Source of the DNA: Solea solea
Taxonomy: Eukaryota > Chordata > Actinopteri > Pleuronectiformes > Soleidae
Length of the DNA: 64,000 nt
Assembly: GCF_958295425.1 (NCBI RefSeq)
Contig: NC_081154.1
Coordinates: 12,126,938 to 12,190,937, forward strand
Direction: 5' to 3'
Shown: positions 14,001-29,000 of the stretch, one piece after another
Position numbering within the stretch: the stretch's first letter is position 1
How the letters are laid out: every line of letters starts with the position of its first letter
Notes under the pieces: model-generated
Seen by the model: the letters and a program-made list of their open reading frames with translations, nothing else
What the model was told of the DNA's origin: nothing
Database searches by the model: none
Program-made: the position numbers and the translations under genes

Positions 14001-17000
14001 AATACATCTACAGTACTTTAATATGGAGTTAGTCCCCCTTTTGTAACTATAACAGCTTCCTTGGAAGACTTTCCTTAAAATTCTGAAGTGCTTCTATGGG
14101 AATTTGTGTCCATTCATTCTGTAGAGCACTTATGAGGTCAGGCCCTGATGTTGGACGAGAAGGCCTGGCTCGCAATCTCCCAAAGGTGCTCGATGGGGTT
14201 GAGGTCAGGGCTCTGTGCGGGACAATCAACTATTTCCACACCAAACTTTATAGTCTTTACAGTCCTTGTTTTGTGCACTGGGGCGCAATCATGTTGGAAT
14301 AGAGAAGGACCTTCCTCAAACTGTTGCCACAAAGTTGGAAGCATAGCATTGTCCAAAATGTCTTGGTATGCTGAAGTGCAAAGATTAGAAGATTAAAAGC
14401 CAAATTAAAACACCTGAATTACTTAACAGGTGTGGCCAAATGCTTTTGTCCATATAGTGTATGTCTCAAAGAATTGAGGCTGTCCTGAGAGCAAAGGGTA
14501 TAAATCCTGGTAATATCTCTGGTGCTTTGCATGCACAGTCTATAAATGAGTTCTGTTATAATGTCTGCTTGCTATTTTGGATGAACTCTTATGGAATGTG
14601 CAAACAGCAAAAATGTAAAGATGTGATATGTCTCATAAAAACTCACATTTAAGCTCTTTGACTATTGGCTTTGGTACTTTTTTCACTCAACTATGGAGTG
14701 GAGCTTTGTCCCTTTGGAAGCACTGGAACAACCTGTAAATATTTTATTTGCAAATGAAATCTACACAGTGTAGATTAGTGGAATCACAATAATTTTAATC
14801 AAATGCACATAGGTCCAGATATCATTGATAAATACCAAACCGTAGTGTCCCAAATGAAACATTTTATTAAATTAAAAATATTGATAAAAGCTGCTTTCAG
14901 TATTAAGTTACTTGTGACAAAGTCAAAATTGGACATTCAACCTTATAAATCGAGACTATTTAGCAATTCCGCTTTAAGTAACTCATGTCCAAAATGAGAG
15001 AACATTAATTGGCCCATCATCCTTTCATTGCAGGATTGCTGTGAGAAAAGAAAGCACTGTGATGCAAGATTTAGCAAGGATTTCTTTTAACACCAGAAAC
15101 ACATTCACACTGTGAATGTGCAGAATCAGCAGCCTCTGGAGCTTAGCCATGTTGAAGGAGCCCGGACATTGAGATTTACTGCCTCTACTCTATATTTAGA
15201 GGGAGTGGAAGAGGGGTGGAAAACTTACATTTCCTACTTTTCCAGAACAGGGTGGCAGAGAGGCTGCCGCGCAGACCTCACCTGAGCGAGGTCGTCTTAA
15301 CTGTTGCAGAAAGTCTGTTTTTACTCTAAACCAGACACTTCCTCCGGGCCTTCTTGCTGCCAGGAGTGGTTCACTAAACATGGCTTTAATTCACTCTCTT
15401 TTCTTGCTGCTTCAGCTTGACAGGTGGTCCATGAAAGCGGGGACCTGGGAATGCAACAGCATGAAAAGACCGTGCTGGGAAAAGATTTCAGTCACCATTA
15501 GCCTGCGGTGATGAGTGGGAATGACTCCTGCTGCTAAACTACAAAAGCCTATTCCCCCAACATTAAACTGCTCATATTTCACTGTTATCTGCTGGAACTG
15601 TTGTTATTTAATTGTATGCAAAACTAAACACTTTTTTCTCCCATGTTAGTTCACTTCTTTTTGTTTGTGATTCCTCAGGCAAACTGCTACTACCACGGTG
15701 AGGTGGAGGGTCACGTAAACTCAGACGTCAGCCTCAGTACCTGTGCTGGGATTAAGTAAGTGATAAACTATAAAGCAGCAAAAGTAAAAGCTTTGTGTAC
15801 TTTTGGGGGCAGTGCAGGTCAAACTGAACATCAATCAAGAGAAGTTCAAGTCACAAGATTTCACAAGCAAATACAGAGAAGCTTTTTATTTGATGTACAA
15901 GCGAACTAAATTGTCACAAGGCGTACCTGCCAAAGTCTTCCAAGTTGAGAGTGATTTAATTTCTCTTAAATTCAAATGAATTAAGTGTCACTGTAGTCAA
16001 GCCCAAGTCATTTGTAACTGTCTCAGATGGGAAACATAAGAGATGCCAATCACGCCAAATCCCAAATTTAGTCGACAGAAAACCTTATGTTTTAAATTTG
16101 CTCAGATTTTATCAGCTACTTCATTCTTTGTTATGAAAACCAACGGAAATCATGACTCAACTAAACATATAAAATCATAATAAATTGGATTTCACGTTAG
16201 GTTTTAGGTTGCTTTCGGAGATATCATACCAACAGGGCTTCTATCTGAACGAATGAGCTGAGACGACACCCTATACGCCGCCATGTGTGAGAGTTAAGAC
16301 AAGTGAGCGGTCTAAGTGTTGGAAACAGTGTGTTTGCAGATGTCAACCAGGAGAAATGATTGCAGTAATATCACTGGACACCATCAAGAGTGTTTACACA
16401 AACCAGCCAAGTGTCTATATACACCCTCTGCACAGTGATTTGCCTGATTGTGACACCTTTGCTTCTGACCTTGATCCTTATACTTATGTCAGCTCTGCTT
16501 GAATCTATCTTCACAAAGACACATGCACAGGACCTTTTTTCGACAGAGCTGCAAAATGCTTGGCCTTCTCACGGAGACAAATAGCCTTTGGCTTGGGTTG
16601 GCAGTGCTAATACTTTTGGGGGAGTTTGGGAGTTTAGTATGAGTCCATGTGGCTGTGGATATTGTGCAAGGTTTGTGAGAATCAGACGCGAGGTTGTCAC
16701 TTAAATCACGCACGGAGCTTTTAAATGATGAGAAAAGTTAAGAAAGAGGAAAGACTGTCTGGAACAATGGAAAGACTAAGAGATACGGCATAAAGTCTGC
16801 CACAGCAAGCACTAATTCAAGCAGTAGCGACTATTAATAATGGTATAGGATCACTTTCATAATGAGAATGATATATTACTTTATCTTTTGATTCTGTGTC
16901 ATGTCTAACCACAGAGAGATCTGTCTCTACAGGGGTTTCATATCTCTTGAAGACAAATCCTATGTACTGGAACCATCAGCCGATCACAGTGATGGTACTC

Positions 17001-20000
17001 ACTGGATCTACTCAGCCAAACATCTCAATTTTGCCCCTGGCACCTGTGGCCACGACTTCAACATATCTTTTCCTACTGAACCAGCAGACAACAACAGTCC
17101 ATTCAGGTCTTTCGGCACAAGGGTAAGGATTTTCAACAGCAACTGTGTACTGACAATGTGGTTTGGAAGAACCTCATTTTTTTTATTGAGTTCATTGTCT
17201 TTGTGGGTGGTGGTGCATGTTTGTCAGACCATCACTCTGGTCCTGACTGAAACGGTTTTATTGATTGCCATGACATTTTGCAGTCCCCTAGAGGACTTTT
17301 GACAACCCCTTCTTTTTTTCTAGTGCCACAATGAGGTTTGCATTGAAATTATAATAACCATTGGTTATAAAACTGGTCATAAAAATGTGGTGTAGATGGT
17401 GTAATCCTTTGACTTTTTCATGCAGTGTCATTATATGGTCAACATTTTAATTATCGTCGCTTCATTCAAACTAGTGGCATTACCGTCAGCCTCAGATTTC
17501 AAATAATGATCATTAGCAAATGTTAACATGCTAAATTATATGGTGATCACACCATGGATATCAAATGGCATGCGTCTGTTTCTTCTTCTTCTTTTATCTT
17601 AAAATGAGTCCACCATCCTCCATCACTGCACCCCTCACTCACAGTCTGGTCACATGACATTGGCGGTGTATGTCTGTGTTAAACCATTTACGTGGGATTA
17701 AGGGTTTTTGGATCATATCAAATCTTCCCCTTTTCATTCAACAATATCCAAACCAGTAGCTTTGACCAATAACCTGAATATCATATCGGCTCAAGTTGAG
17801 TTTCCAGTTGTGAACAGAGTCTTTGTGTTTGCTATTCAGACTACAGCTTTAACCAGCAGTGCTGTCAGAAAACAATCCCTCAACAGCCAAAGAGAAATAT
17901 ATTCTCACCACACGGTTGGCAGTTTTTAAAATGTGGTCAACAGTATTTCTTTTTGCAAACTGCATTTGGATTCCGACTTTTCCCAGTCTGAACAATCCCT
18001 TATCTCAGCCCTCTTTAACAAGCTCATTTGCAATGTAAATATTGGTAAGTGGCCGGCTATATCTTTTAGGGACGACTGCTGATTAAATTATTCACTCATT
18101 CCTTCCATCTTATCTGACTGTGTCCATTAGTGATCTGAAGCGTATGGAGAGCTAGGGCTGATAAATGCTCATGACAAAGGACATTGGCTGTTAAGTGGCT
18201 ACAACTTTGCCTGAAAGCGAGATCTGAATGCAGGATTGTAGATCATGTCTCCAGTCGGACCCGTCCCTCCAGAATTAAACAGATTGCTTTGGAGAAACCC
18301 CACCCCGTCCTACAGCCTGCTCTCAGTTCCTTACTTCCCCACCCATCATGGGGGATAAATCGTACGGGCAATGGTTCCAGAGAGTCTCTATCCTCAGAGG
18401 AATTGGGCTTTAAAGATGATGAGTGCCTGTAAGTGGAAAACAGACTGAGGTAGCAGGGGTGTTGGGGTTTGGACACGGGTGATTTATCAGGTCAGTCCAA
18501 TTACACAGAGATAGGCGGCTTGAAAGATGAAACACATGTTCCAGGAACCGAAAGCACACATCTCATATGTGTGATAGAGTTAATGTAAGGGGACTTTCCA
18601 TTTTTCCTAAAACTGACTTTTATTTTTCGCAATAATTTAATCAGTTCATTATGGGCACATAGAGATGGAGTCGATAGCTCTTGGAAAGCAGACCAAGCAT
18701 GTGGCTGCGTTGGCTAAATCATCCTGCAGTTTCCCTATTAGTTTATTACTTATGCATGCAGTGATTTTTGTGATGTTTTATTGTACATCTTGATTCCTGC
18801 TGGTGATTATACTGCTGGCATCAATAGTTGCTATTGTCCTTGGTGTTAAGAGGGCTGCAGAGATTTGGCAGAGGGGAACAAATCCTGACTACAGCACAAT
18901 TATCACCTTGCAGAAACACAGGAGGGATAAGATAACAAAACCAGACAAAGATTATGATGATTTATACCGATATGTAAAAAAAAAATGTGTGGGTTGTTTA
19001 TGTGATCACAGTGTCCCTTTTTATTTGTTTAAAATACTACGCCCTACATAGCACAGCAAGAGTTGTCAGCATTAGAAGGGAAAATATGGAGAATAAATGA
19101 AAACAGATGTGATTAATAAGGGAGGTGGTCAAACCCAATAATCCCTGAGGCGATTAAATAAGCGAAAAACCCGATAAGATAGTGCAGTATTTTTCAAACG
19201 TCCATAGTTATAACCAAATGAGCTCGTAGTCCTCCGAGCCAAAAAGTGGGCATGTAACATCATATTTGCTGGACTTGGGTGGCACGAACGCGGGGCAAGT
19301 TCACCTCTGCCCACTGCGTAGCGGCACTGAGGTTTGCTGCTGCTGCTTTGATAAGCTGCGACGTGTCCCGCCCGAGGGCCTGACGAGAAAGAGGCATGTT
19401 GGCACAGAGCCCTGTGATGATGAGAGGCACACTGGGCAGAGAAGGTTACAGAGATATGATGGCTAGCGGACAGGAAATTCACGTCAACAACAGGACTTCC
19501 GGCAAATCTCTACTGTCACCAAAAACTGTTTCAGTCCAAGCCGTTAAACCGCAGTGCAGCGTGCAGCGGGAGAGAGACTTATCTTCTGGGGTTGAAACAG
19601 GATACCACAGGGTGGAACATAATATATGTGGTGGTGGGATCATTTCTGAAGTGGACTGTATGGATTGAACGACTCAGTTCACTTGATTGGATAGAAGCCC
19701 TAAAGTAAATAGCATTTGAGCACTAAGGGTGGTCGTCGATTCTGTGTCAGGAGGAAGAGAAGCTAATCACAAAGCTCCATTGTTGCCCTTTCATCCTCGT
19801 CTCCACACCTGAGCCAGCTCCATTTACTTAATGAAGACTGCGATGTGGTTGAAAGCTCTGAAGCTGCAAGTTCACGGTTGTTTGTTTAAAATCTCTTCAC
19901 TGTACAGTGTATTGTATTTTGCATAATGTATGAAAACGCTTTACCTTATTTCTTTGACATTAAACCACTGAGTTTACAGCATGAACAAAGGGACGAAGAA

Positions 20001-23000
20001 GAAAATGCCAATTAAGCCTATGAGCTACAACACAACTCTGTGTGTTTCTCAGTCTTGCAGTGCTTAGATCTCGTGTTGCCCGCCGACATTCTCTCACTGC
20101 ACACATGAAGTGATTTGTTTTACGTCAAGACAAATGACAACATCGCACCCGTAAAGCAAGACGGCTGCAAACAGGTCGACAGGTACGACTTTTGAACACA
20201 AAGAAGCGACAACAAAAACTTTCAGAAGTTAGTTCTACTACTCCCACTTTTTATCTCCATCAGCCGCCGTGTACAGACAGCGCTGCCTCAGTCAGGTCTG
20301 ATAGTATTGCTCGACAGAGCTCGTTTTCAAATACAGGATGCAGCGTATAATAATGTTACATCCTTTCTGCTCACAAACCACCAAGCAGAGGCAGAATACT
20401 AACATCAGCAACAACATAAATTACCAAACGTTACACACTGCAGCTTAATATTGTAAAAGGTTGGATACTGTGTTTCACAATTCAAAATTGTCTCCTTTAT
20501 ATATATATAATTTATTAAAGCCACATTTATCCACTTTCCTGTGGCAGGTTTAGTTCTACAGAGGAAGCTCGGTAAATAAAAATAAATTCACACCTAGTCA
20601 CAAATTCAAGAAAGAGGGATTCACTTCACTGTAGTGTCCATATGCATCTCCTCACAGTGGTCTCCTAGATACATGGTTATCACCATAGGGTGCATTTAGA
20701 GCACGCTTGCCCATCCCGGCTTATCTATGGAGGAGACAGATAAGAGCAGAGAGGACCTGGGCTGCCAGGCCCGCGAGGATAAAGAGGCTCAGACTGGAAA
20801 AAGGCCACGGTGTGACACTTAGCCAGCAGGACAGTTTGATCTGCAAGCGTGTGTGAGTGGAAAGAGTGAGTGTGTGTGTGCAGGTGAAACTGGCTTGATA
20901 TCATTTTGAGGCAAAAGTGAGGTGCTAATACAGCACAAAAGTGTTTGGATTAAATGAACTATATCAGCACAATGTCTATTCCTTGTATTTTTACAATTAT
21001 TTCTGATTTGTGAATACATTCTGCACATTAATTAATGTAAAAAATAATATCTATTTTCATTTAAGACACTGTTATTGCATAGCCTTTGTTTGCATTTAGA
21101 TCAAAACACAACTGTGCTCCTAAAGATGTTACTCAATATTTAAATCTTAGCCCTAAACCTAACCAGTTCCTCAGAAATTAGTTTCTGCCTCAAGTAGGAC
21201 CAGGTTTTGGTCTCCATGAGGACTACTGGTCCTGACGAGGTCAATGCTTATGCCAGAATTGGTCCTAAAGACATAACAAATATAAGTAAACATAGATTAA
21301 TGTACAGCCAGGAAGAATTTTAAAGAGGTTTTAAAGGTTTGCTTCTGTTGGACAGATACACTCACAAATCCATACTCCACTATCCAAGTGTGCAGGTGGA
21401 GTCCCACGCTCTTTTACTTTTGTAGAGGAAAAACAACCAAGGATACATCTACTTCATAAACAGTGACTTTATATCCTACTGTACATGCAAACAGTGCTGA
21501 CACTATTGTCCACAATAGTGATTTATTAGTTAATAAGCCGGTTCCTGTTCCTGAGTGTTATCAGAGGTTTGTGTGGCATTAGTGGCTCTTCTTAGTGAGT
21601 CAAACTCTAACTCAAAGAGTGGCTGATAGCTTTTTGCTGATTCTCACTTTAGCTTCCTTTTGTACCGAGTGGAGTAAAAAAAAAAAAAAAAGCCATACTG
21701 AGTGGCCACTTGCTAAATTTAGACAGCTCTTTCCACTTAGCTGCGGTTAAGTGCGTCCACCTAATGTCCTTACTCTTCTCTCCTCTCCTCCTCCTCCTCT
21801 CTCCTCAATTCTTGGTTTATCACTTTGTCATTTCCTCCTCCATTTACTGCTCTTTCTGGCCTCTTTTGTCACTTAACCTCTACCTCTCTTTTTACGTTGT
21901 TTCTCCTTCACACCCACCTTTTCCCTGTCTGCTCTCTTTCGCAGCACAAACGCAATGCCCAGACGACGACCAAGTATGTGGAGCTGATCATTGTGGCTGA
22001 TAACAGAGAGGTGAGCAGAGGTCACACAGCCTCAGTTGCCTTATCCCACAGGAATGAGGTTCAGAGGTCACATGCTTAATGGCCCCTGCTTCCCCCATGA
22101 GAAGCAGACCTTTGCGGTTGCCTCTGATGTGTGCTTACTCATCTATTTCACTGTCTAGCACCAGTTTCATCCCTCTTCCCACTTGACTCACAAATGAGAG
22201 TGAATCTATTATGCACATTTTGAATTGTCTCAAGATCTGAAGGTGGTATAAGAGAAAGTGACCCTCAGTGACTAGGGCTGTCACTTCCCCCCCCCCCCCA
22301 AAAAAATCAAGTTCAAACAAATACTGTGACATACTATTTCTTTGAAAATATTCAGAAATGTGACGTTCTCTGTCATTACTTGGTTTTCACACAGGATGCA
22401 CGTGCAGCGCCTTAGAGCAGCAGTGTCTGCTGCATCTCGTGGGTATCTGTCCTTCATACAGGGAGTGTTTGCTGCAGGGTGTCAGTGTAGCTTCTGCTAT
22501 GTTTTACATAGAGTTGTCGTCGGGTAAGCAGCCTTAGCAAGGAAGCCCAGACAGCCGTCTACCCAGCCACTTCCACCAGCTCCTCCGGGGGGGGGGGGGG
22601 GTGGATCCCAAGGCATTCTCAGGCCACCCGAGAGATATAATCCCTCCAGCGTGTCCTGGGTCGGCCCCAAGGTCTCGTCCCAGAAGGACATGCCCGAAAC
22701 AGGAGGCATCCTAACATGATGCCCGAACCACCTCAACTGGCTCCTCTCAATGTGGAGGAGCAGCGGTTCTATCCCTCCCTGATGTCCAAGCTCCTCACCC
22801 CATCTCTAAGGCTGAGCCCGGCCACCTTGGCGTTCGGCTGCGATCTCGTTCTTTTGTTCTTTAGTTCTGTCCTGATCATATTTCACAATGAAGCTTCATT
22901 GGAAAAAAAGAAGAATGCATTCAGTGAACAGAAACACTGGGGTTCTTTTCCATTAAAGCAGGAACAGGTTGTGTTGTGTTTAAGACACATGCAACAGATA

Positions 23001-26000
23001 AAGATGCTAAAATGATGCCGACATCTGTGGAGAAAAGTTAATTTATCTGCATATTTATGCTGTGAAAAAATAGGCAAGAGGTCTACTCCCAAAAAGTTTC
23101 ACTGAGGAGCTGATGATAGTAACTCCAGCAGAAGCACCACTGGAAACAAAGTGAATGCTGTGATTGGGTGTCTTGTAGCTCCAAGACTCCCAGTTAAAGA
23201 CTTTACAGAGCTGTTACGGTGTTAATATGCACGGAATAATGTCTTTATGAAGATAGTTAATATTCAAGAACATGGATCACCTCTTCGTCTTGCATGTGTG
23301 TTTGTGTTGTTCAGTTTCAGAAGCAAGGCAAGGACATGGAGAGGGTCAAGCAGCGGCTGGCTGAGATCACCAATTACGTGGACAAGGTAACAATCAAATC
23401 AACAGAAAGGAAGTGGTGTTTGTGATGTGATTTATTCAAGGTCATATCAAGCCTGGTGAGAATGAACCAACCTGAGAGCCGAGGCTGATTGGATTATGAA
23501 TGCATGATCAATTCCATAACGTGAATGAGAAACGTTATAAAGAGGCTGCAGTAATAAGACATAGTGTTGGCGCTGGTTTAATCAAACACAAGCACAAGGT
23601 GATTTATTCACCGGGAAAGTTGTTCACTGATTCATGATTAAGGAATCCTTTAGAGCCACTCATCTTTTTAAAATAACTATTAAAAAGCATTTGTGTTTCG
23701 ATAGGTAACGCAAAGTGAATAGAGTAAAAGAAATATTAAGAGGAACAGCTTTTAAGCTTTTGGCCTTAATCCAAAGCTCTCTCCCCTCCTCCTCTCACCT
23801 CTCAGTTCTACAGGTCTTTGAATATCCGAGTGGCTCTGGTTGGCTTGGAGGTGTGGAGTGACGTGGACAAGTGTCCTGTCAGCCAGGACCCTTTCACCAC
23901 CTTGCACGAGTTCTTAGACTGGAGGAAGGTCAAGCTGCTGCCTCAGAAGCCACATGACAATGCCCAACTGATCAGGTGCACCTCATTTTTTTGCATGTTT
24001 CCTCTACAGTATACCCAGATGTATCCAAAGTTATTGACAGCACAATATTAGACCAAATTGTATTTTATCTTGTGGAAATGAAGTGTTTTGTTGTATGACA
24101 GCTGTTTACTCTTGAGTTGAGTTAAGATGCAGAGTGGATTTTTTTTTTCCTCAGCATAGATGATTTAATACCAACACAATAATTAAATTTTGAATACATT
24201 TTTTAATCAATCGTAGTCATTTGCATGGTAATAGAGCCCCATTATAGAGAACAAAATGGTGACTTTAATTAATTTTTTACTCATTTTAATTTGTCATGAC
24301 AACAAAACATTAAGAATTTGCGGTTCCATGTGTTGGATTGACAATAATGAAATAAGATAAATGTTTCAATTATAAAGCATAGAAATGTAGAAAATGATTC
24401 TCACAGATTTATAGACAGAAATTAATTTCCCTTGAACTTGCTGCCTGATTCAGACAACTTTAGTTGCTGACTATAATTACGTCACACACTTCTCACTGAA
24501 TTCCTTCCTAAACAGAGGTTTAGGTGTAGAATGGGCCTCACTCTCCCTATTACATGTCAGTGAGCCTTCAAGCTGTTATTTTAAGGTGAATAAAGTTGCT
24601 TTAATACGACATTAAACATGTATTCGATGTGCAGGCCTATTAAAAAAGCCAGTGAAATGTTTCCAGGCCATTTGAGAAAGTCCTACAATATTTTGATTTG
24701 AAATTCTACACCAGCGCCCTGTGGCGCCGCGGACCTTTACCATGTGCAGACACACTGAATGCTGAATGATAACCTTTGTTTATCCATTTTTAGTGGGGTG
24801 TATTTCCAGGGCACCACCATTGGTATGGCACCCATCATGAGTATGTGCACCGCTGACCAATCTGGAGGAATAGTCATGGTACGTGTACAGGATTCGACTA
24901 TATTTGCTGTGTTGTCGTGAGTCTGACTTCTCGCAGAGAAAGATTCATTTCATCCTTTCATTATTTTCTTTTCCTGCTCTGCACCCTCTGCGTTGTTCTC
25001 CACCTCCCTCCAGTCTGACATAATACTCTCATATTTCTCCCCCCTGAGTCTCTTGTGTAAGGGGTGAGCTGAGGATTCCAGACTTGATATTAACCAATAT
25101 TAACTTGGGGGGACACACATCATTGACTCTTTCTCCAGGAAGACGGGAATGCAGGGTTATATAGAACCCCTCCAATTTGTGCTGATAAACTGTAGCGTGT
25201 ATTGATTACGTGAGTGGAAACCTTTGCTTCTTGAAGAGGTTCAACAAATGAGAGAAACTAGGCAGCCTGAATGAAAATGCAGGGGCATGTCGTAAATGAT
25301 CAGCCATTACAGAACTGTAACCCTATAGTATGTGCTCAAATCCTCTTGTATTAATGCAATCCGTGCTATTATTCAGTACTCTGCTTCAGAGTGGATATTT
25401 GTCTTGTAGCCTGGCTGGCTCATGGTAAGGTTTACGGCTTGTCCCAGATGCTTCTTCACTCTTGTCCTCCCAGATGGTAAAGTAAAGGCTTGGTCATTAT
25501 CATAAAGCTCCGTATACATACATACATCAGGTCACAGACAGGGGATCCGTCTCAAGTACAGACTCTCGAGCTTGGAAAAATCGCAACCCTGTTGTCTTTT
25601 GTTTACAAAGTGCCTTTAAGCTCATTAATTGTCTTCCCTGGTGGGTCTTATTGTTATTTCTCCAGACAGTTAAATCTTAAACATCCATTTCCAGACCATC
25701 TGGAATCTCCATTTACCATCCCTGAATGTTACATTCATTTTTATTTAGTGGGGCGGAACAACATGGAAGACAATTTCATGCAGTGAGCTCTTCATTTACA
25801 TCAGTTGTTTGGTCTTTTGAGGTTTTTGTTTTGTTCTGCATGAACTCGGGCCGTGCTGACAGGTGATTACCGTTACTTTTGAAAGGCCCCAACAGCGCAG
25901 TTCATCAATCTGAAGTTGAGTTGCGCAGCGCTACTGAATAATGCACAGTGATGACGACTCCAGAGACAAGGTGCTCTGACGCACAGCTCTGCATCCACAA

Positions 26001-29000
26001 GGGCTGATCGCTGTCAATATATTATTTCTCCCAGCTCTTGGTGTGTTCAGGTTTTACACACCTTGCAGGAAAACTCAGCAAGCAGCAACTTTCACCCTGT
26101 GTGCTACTTTTGCTTCATCCTCACCCTGTTTTCAATTTCTCTTATCTTCGCCCTGATTAGCTGTGTGATCTTTGCGATGCCCTCTGAGAGTTTTTCCCCC
26201 TCATCTTTTTGTGATCGCTTTGTTGGCTTTGCTCACGCCTCGATTTGGGAGGTTTTTGAGGATGGAGCCACACATCTGGCTCTGGGAGGGTTTGCAGAAC
26301 AAGCTAAACGTGACAGCCTGCATTCTGCTCTTTCATTCCTCATTTCAGTGCCACGCCGTGGAGCTGTGGAAACGCTCTGATAAGCACAGATCCAGCAGCA
26401 TTGTTTGTAATCTTGGCAATATGCAATTACACTCGCTTGTTTTGAGTAATGTTTCTGCATTGGGTCCGATGGGGAACAATAAGTTGGCTTGCATAAAACA
26501 TTTTTTTTATTTGTCATTTTCCTCAGAGTATGTAATCTGAAATGTCTGTTTTTAATTAACTATTGTTTGCATGCAACCAAACTGCAAACTGAACACATTT
26601 TGTTATGGGACATTGCTTATTGCATCATTTCTAGGTTAGAAATATACTTGAAAATCAGTGTCATTTATTTAAAGTGTTTTATATTAATTATTCAATGACA
26701 TGCCAAGTTTCATTTCTGCATGTGTGATGTTTTTTTTTTGTTAGGACCATTCTGACAACCCCCTGGGTGCCGCAGTTACACTGGCCCATGAGCTCGGACA
26801 CAACTTTGGAATGAACCACGACACGCCAGAACGGGGGTGTGGCTGCAGGGTGACAGCGGATCGAGGTGGCTGCATTATGACTCCCTCCACTGGGTGAGTC
26901 ACAGCGTCTTTCTTGGCACAGATTGCCGACTCCTTACTCCTGCACTGCAATATCCACTTATTCTGGGGTTTTATTTCAGCCTTCATCAGTCTCAGGGTGA
27001 CGTCTCGCTCCAAAACCGTACGAGCTGCATCATGATGTCAAGCCGTCGTTAACTTTTATAATGTATTTTCTATCAGTCAAGAAGCAAAATGAGCCTTGGG
27101 CAAGCTGGGCTGTTGGGTTTATGTAAGATTCAACAGCTGTGCTGAGGCCCTAAGGTAATAATATGACTCATTCTGAAAAGGACTCCAGTGGTGCAGTGAC
27201 GGTGCACATCCAGCAACAGCAGAAATTCACAAATGAATACTGACACAAGGTAGATGATCTGTAGCAGACTTAGGGAAAACGATGCAGACAGTGTGTACAC
27301 TGCACATTTGGAGTGGGGAAAAAGTTTCAATTCCAATATCCATTCATCCATCTTCTACCGTGCCAATCTCAGCTGACATAGGGCAATAGGCGGGGTCACA
27401 CCCTGGACAGTTTGCAAGTCCATCACAGGGACACAGAGACAAACAACCATCCACTCTCACACTCACACCGATACGGTCAATTAAGAGTGTCCACTTCACC
27501 TAATCCCTGGATTGCGATATAGTATCACATTTGTTTTTGGACAATTTTTAAAATAGTTTTCTTCCCCCAGAACAGTGATATTTCCCACGAGCCTAATGAA
27601 CAGAAACATCTAACAGTACCAATTTACTTGTACCTACAGTCAGAGCTAAACAAAAATTGTCCTTTGAAGTTGGATAAATCTGACCTGTGGTGGAAATATG
27701 ATTTATGGGTTATTGTGTCTTGTTTAATTTTGGTTTAAAGTGGAAAAGAAACTGAAATCGCAAAAAAATCGAGAGGAAAAAAGAAAGTATATCGTAAAAA
27801 GCATATGGGACGATTTTAAGCGTTTACTGTATGTCTCATGACACCAGACCGTGTTCCATATTTGAGTTTTCTGCTTTACTGACGATGTATTGTCGTAGGC
27901 AACTCACAAATAACTTCCGCACGGATACGCTGTGCTCTGTAGTAGGCATGGGACGATTCAAAAAGTTTATATAAAATATTTGCGATTACTGAAAAACATG
28001 TGTTTCAATGTAATGTTTTTGGATTCTTAAACAGAGAGAGAGACGTCGCAGCTAGGATACATATTTTTTTGTGAAAAATAATTGAATAAGATCAAAGATG
28101 ATGAATGAACGATCATGTGGGAAGATGCAGCTCCACATCAGCACATTAACAAATAGATCACAAGCACAGTAATATTGATGAGTTAGACAGGATTCAAGTC
28201 ACTCACATGAAATATTGATGTATTTCTTCACTCAGGGTTAACACTATAATAGAAATTCACCTTGATTAACTTACTCTAAGTGCTTTTATAATATTGTATA
28301 TTGTCTCATCACTGTTAGAAGCCTCTAAGTGTGAGGTGCGGTCATTGAATAATCGCTAGACATGGATTGTTATGTCTGACATGTTATCGTTGACCAAGCA
28401 GAGTGAAAAGTATCTTCTGGGTGGAAATACTGGGTTTCCTTTCCAGCCAAAGTCTAGTGGTGTGTGAAAGCCACAGACTGGTGGTTACGCTGGAAACATG
28501 CCTCTGTATTTGGTTTGGACCAGACTCACGAAAAACAGGGGTAACACTATTCTTAATTATAGACTTAAAACAACACAGTAACATTAAGATTTGTAATTTA
28601 GCACTGACTGAGGGCATCCCTGGTCAAGGACATTGTCCAAAAATGGCAACACAGTGAAAACATAGAAAAAGAAGTTAAGTAGAAAGTAGAAATAAAAGGG
28701 ATTTTCTTTCTCACCCGCCTCAGCTCTGTCTCTCTCCTGCTGTTGCCTTTTCTTTCACATTCGCAGCATTTTGAGTGATGCTATTCTTTGACATACGTAC
28801 ATGCAACTTTAATGTTGAAAAATCTCTCTGCCGCTCCTGATAAATAGTTAAATATATCTGAAAACCCTCCATTATACGGTTTTTCTATGTCGGTAATAAC
28901 ATATCACCTTTCCCTCAGAACATCAGAGTGTGAAGTTGCACGTCGCAGTGGCAAACGCCTCTAAATGTGGAAAAGGTTCTTGTGCCAAAGCTAAACATAT

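Larger units (their letters stand above)
11020..15678 (+). other. ADAM12 intron with Tc1-like element
   Basis: 4.7-kb intron. The only recognised content is the deleted Tc1-like element at 13933-14459. The rest is AT-rich unique-looking sequence with no coding pattern. Confidence 0.8.
22011..23314 (+). other. ADAM12 intron with LINE fragment
   Basis: 1.3-kb intron holding the LINE 3' fragment at 22512-22842 and C/G homopolymer runs (22290-22299 and 22587-22601). Otherwise unremarkable. Confidence 0.8.

Noticed and set aside
18803..19051. Possible small membrane protein ([17 protein letters not shown]...)
   Set aside because: A single short frame in AT-rich intron, without splice-site support, conserved domain or start context. 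A chance frame is more likely.
21140..21280. Named mobile element
   Set aside because: The sequence looks like a dispersed fish repeat, but I could not see ends, duplication or coding content, so no class is assigned.
22497..22736. Open frame as a host gene
   Set aside because: It is the decayed end of a LINE reverse-transcriptase ORF.
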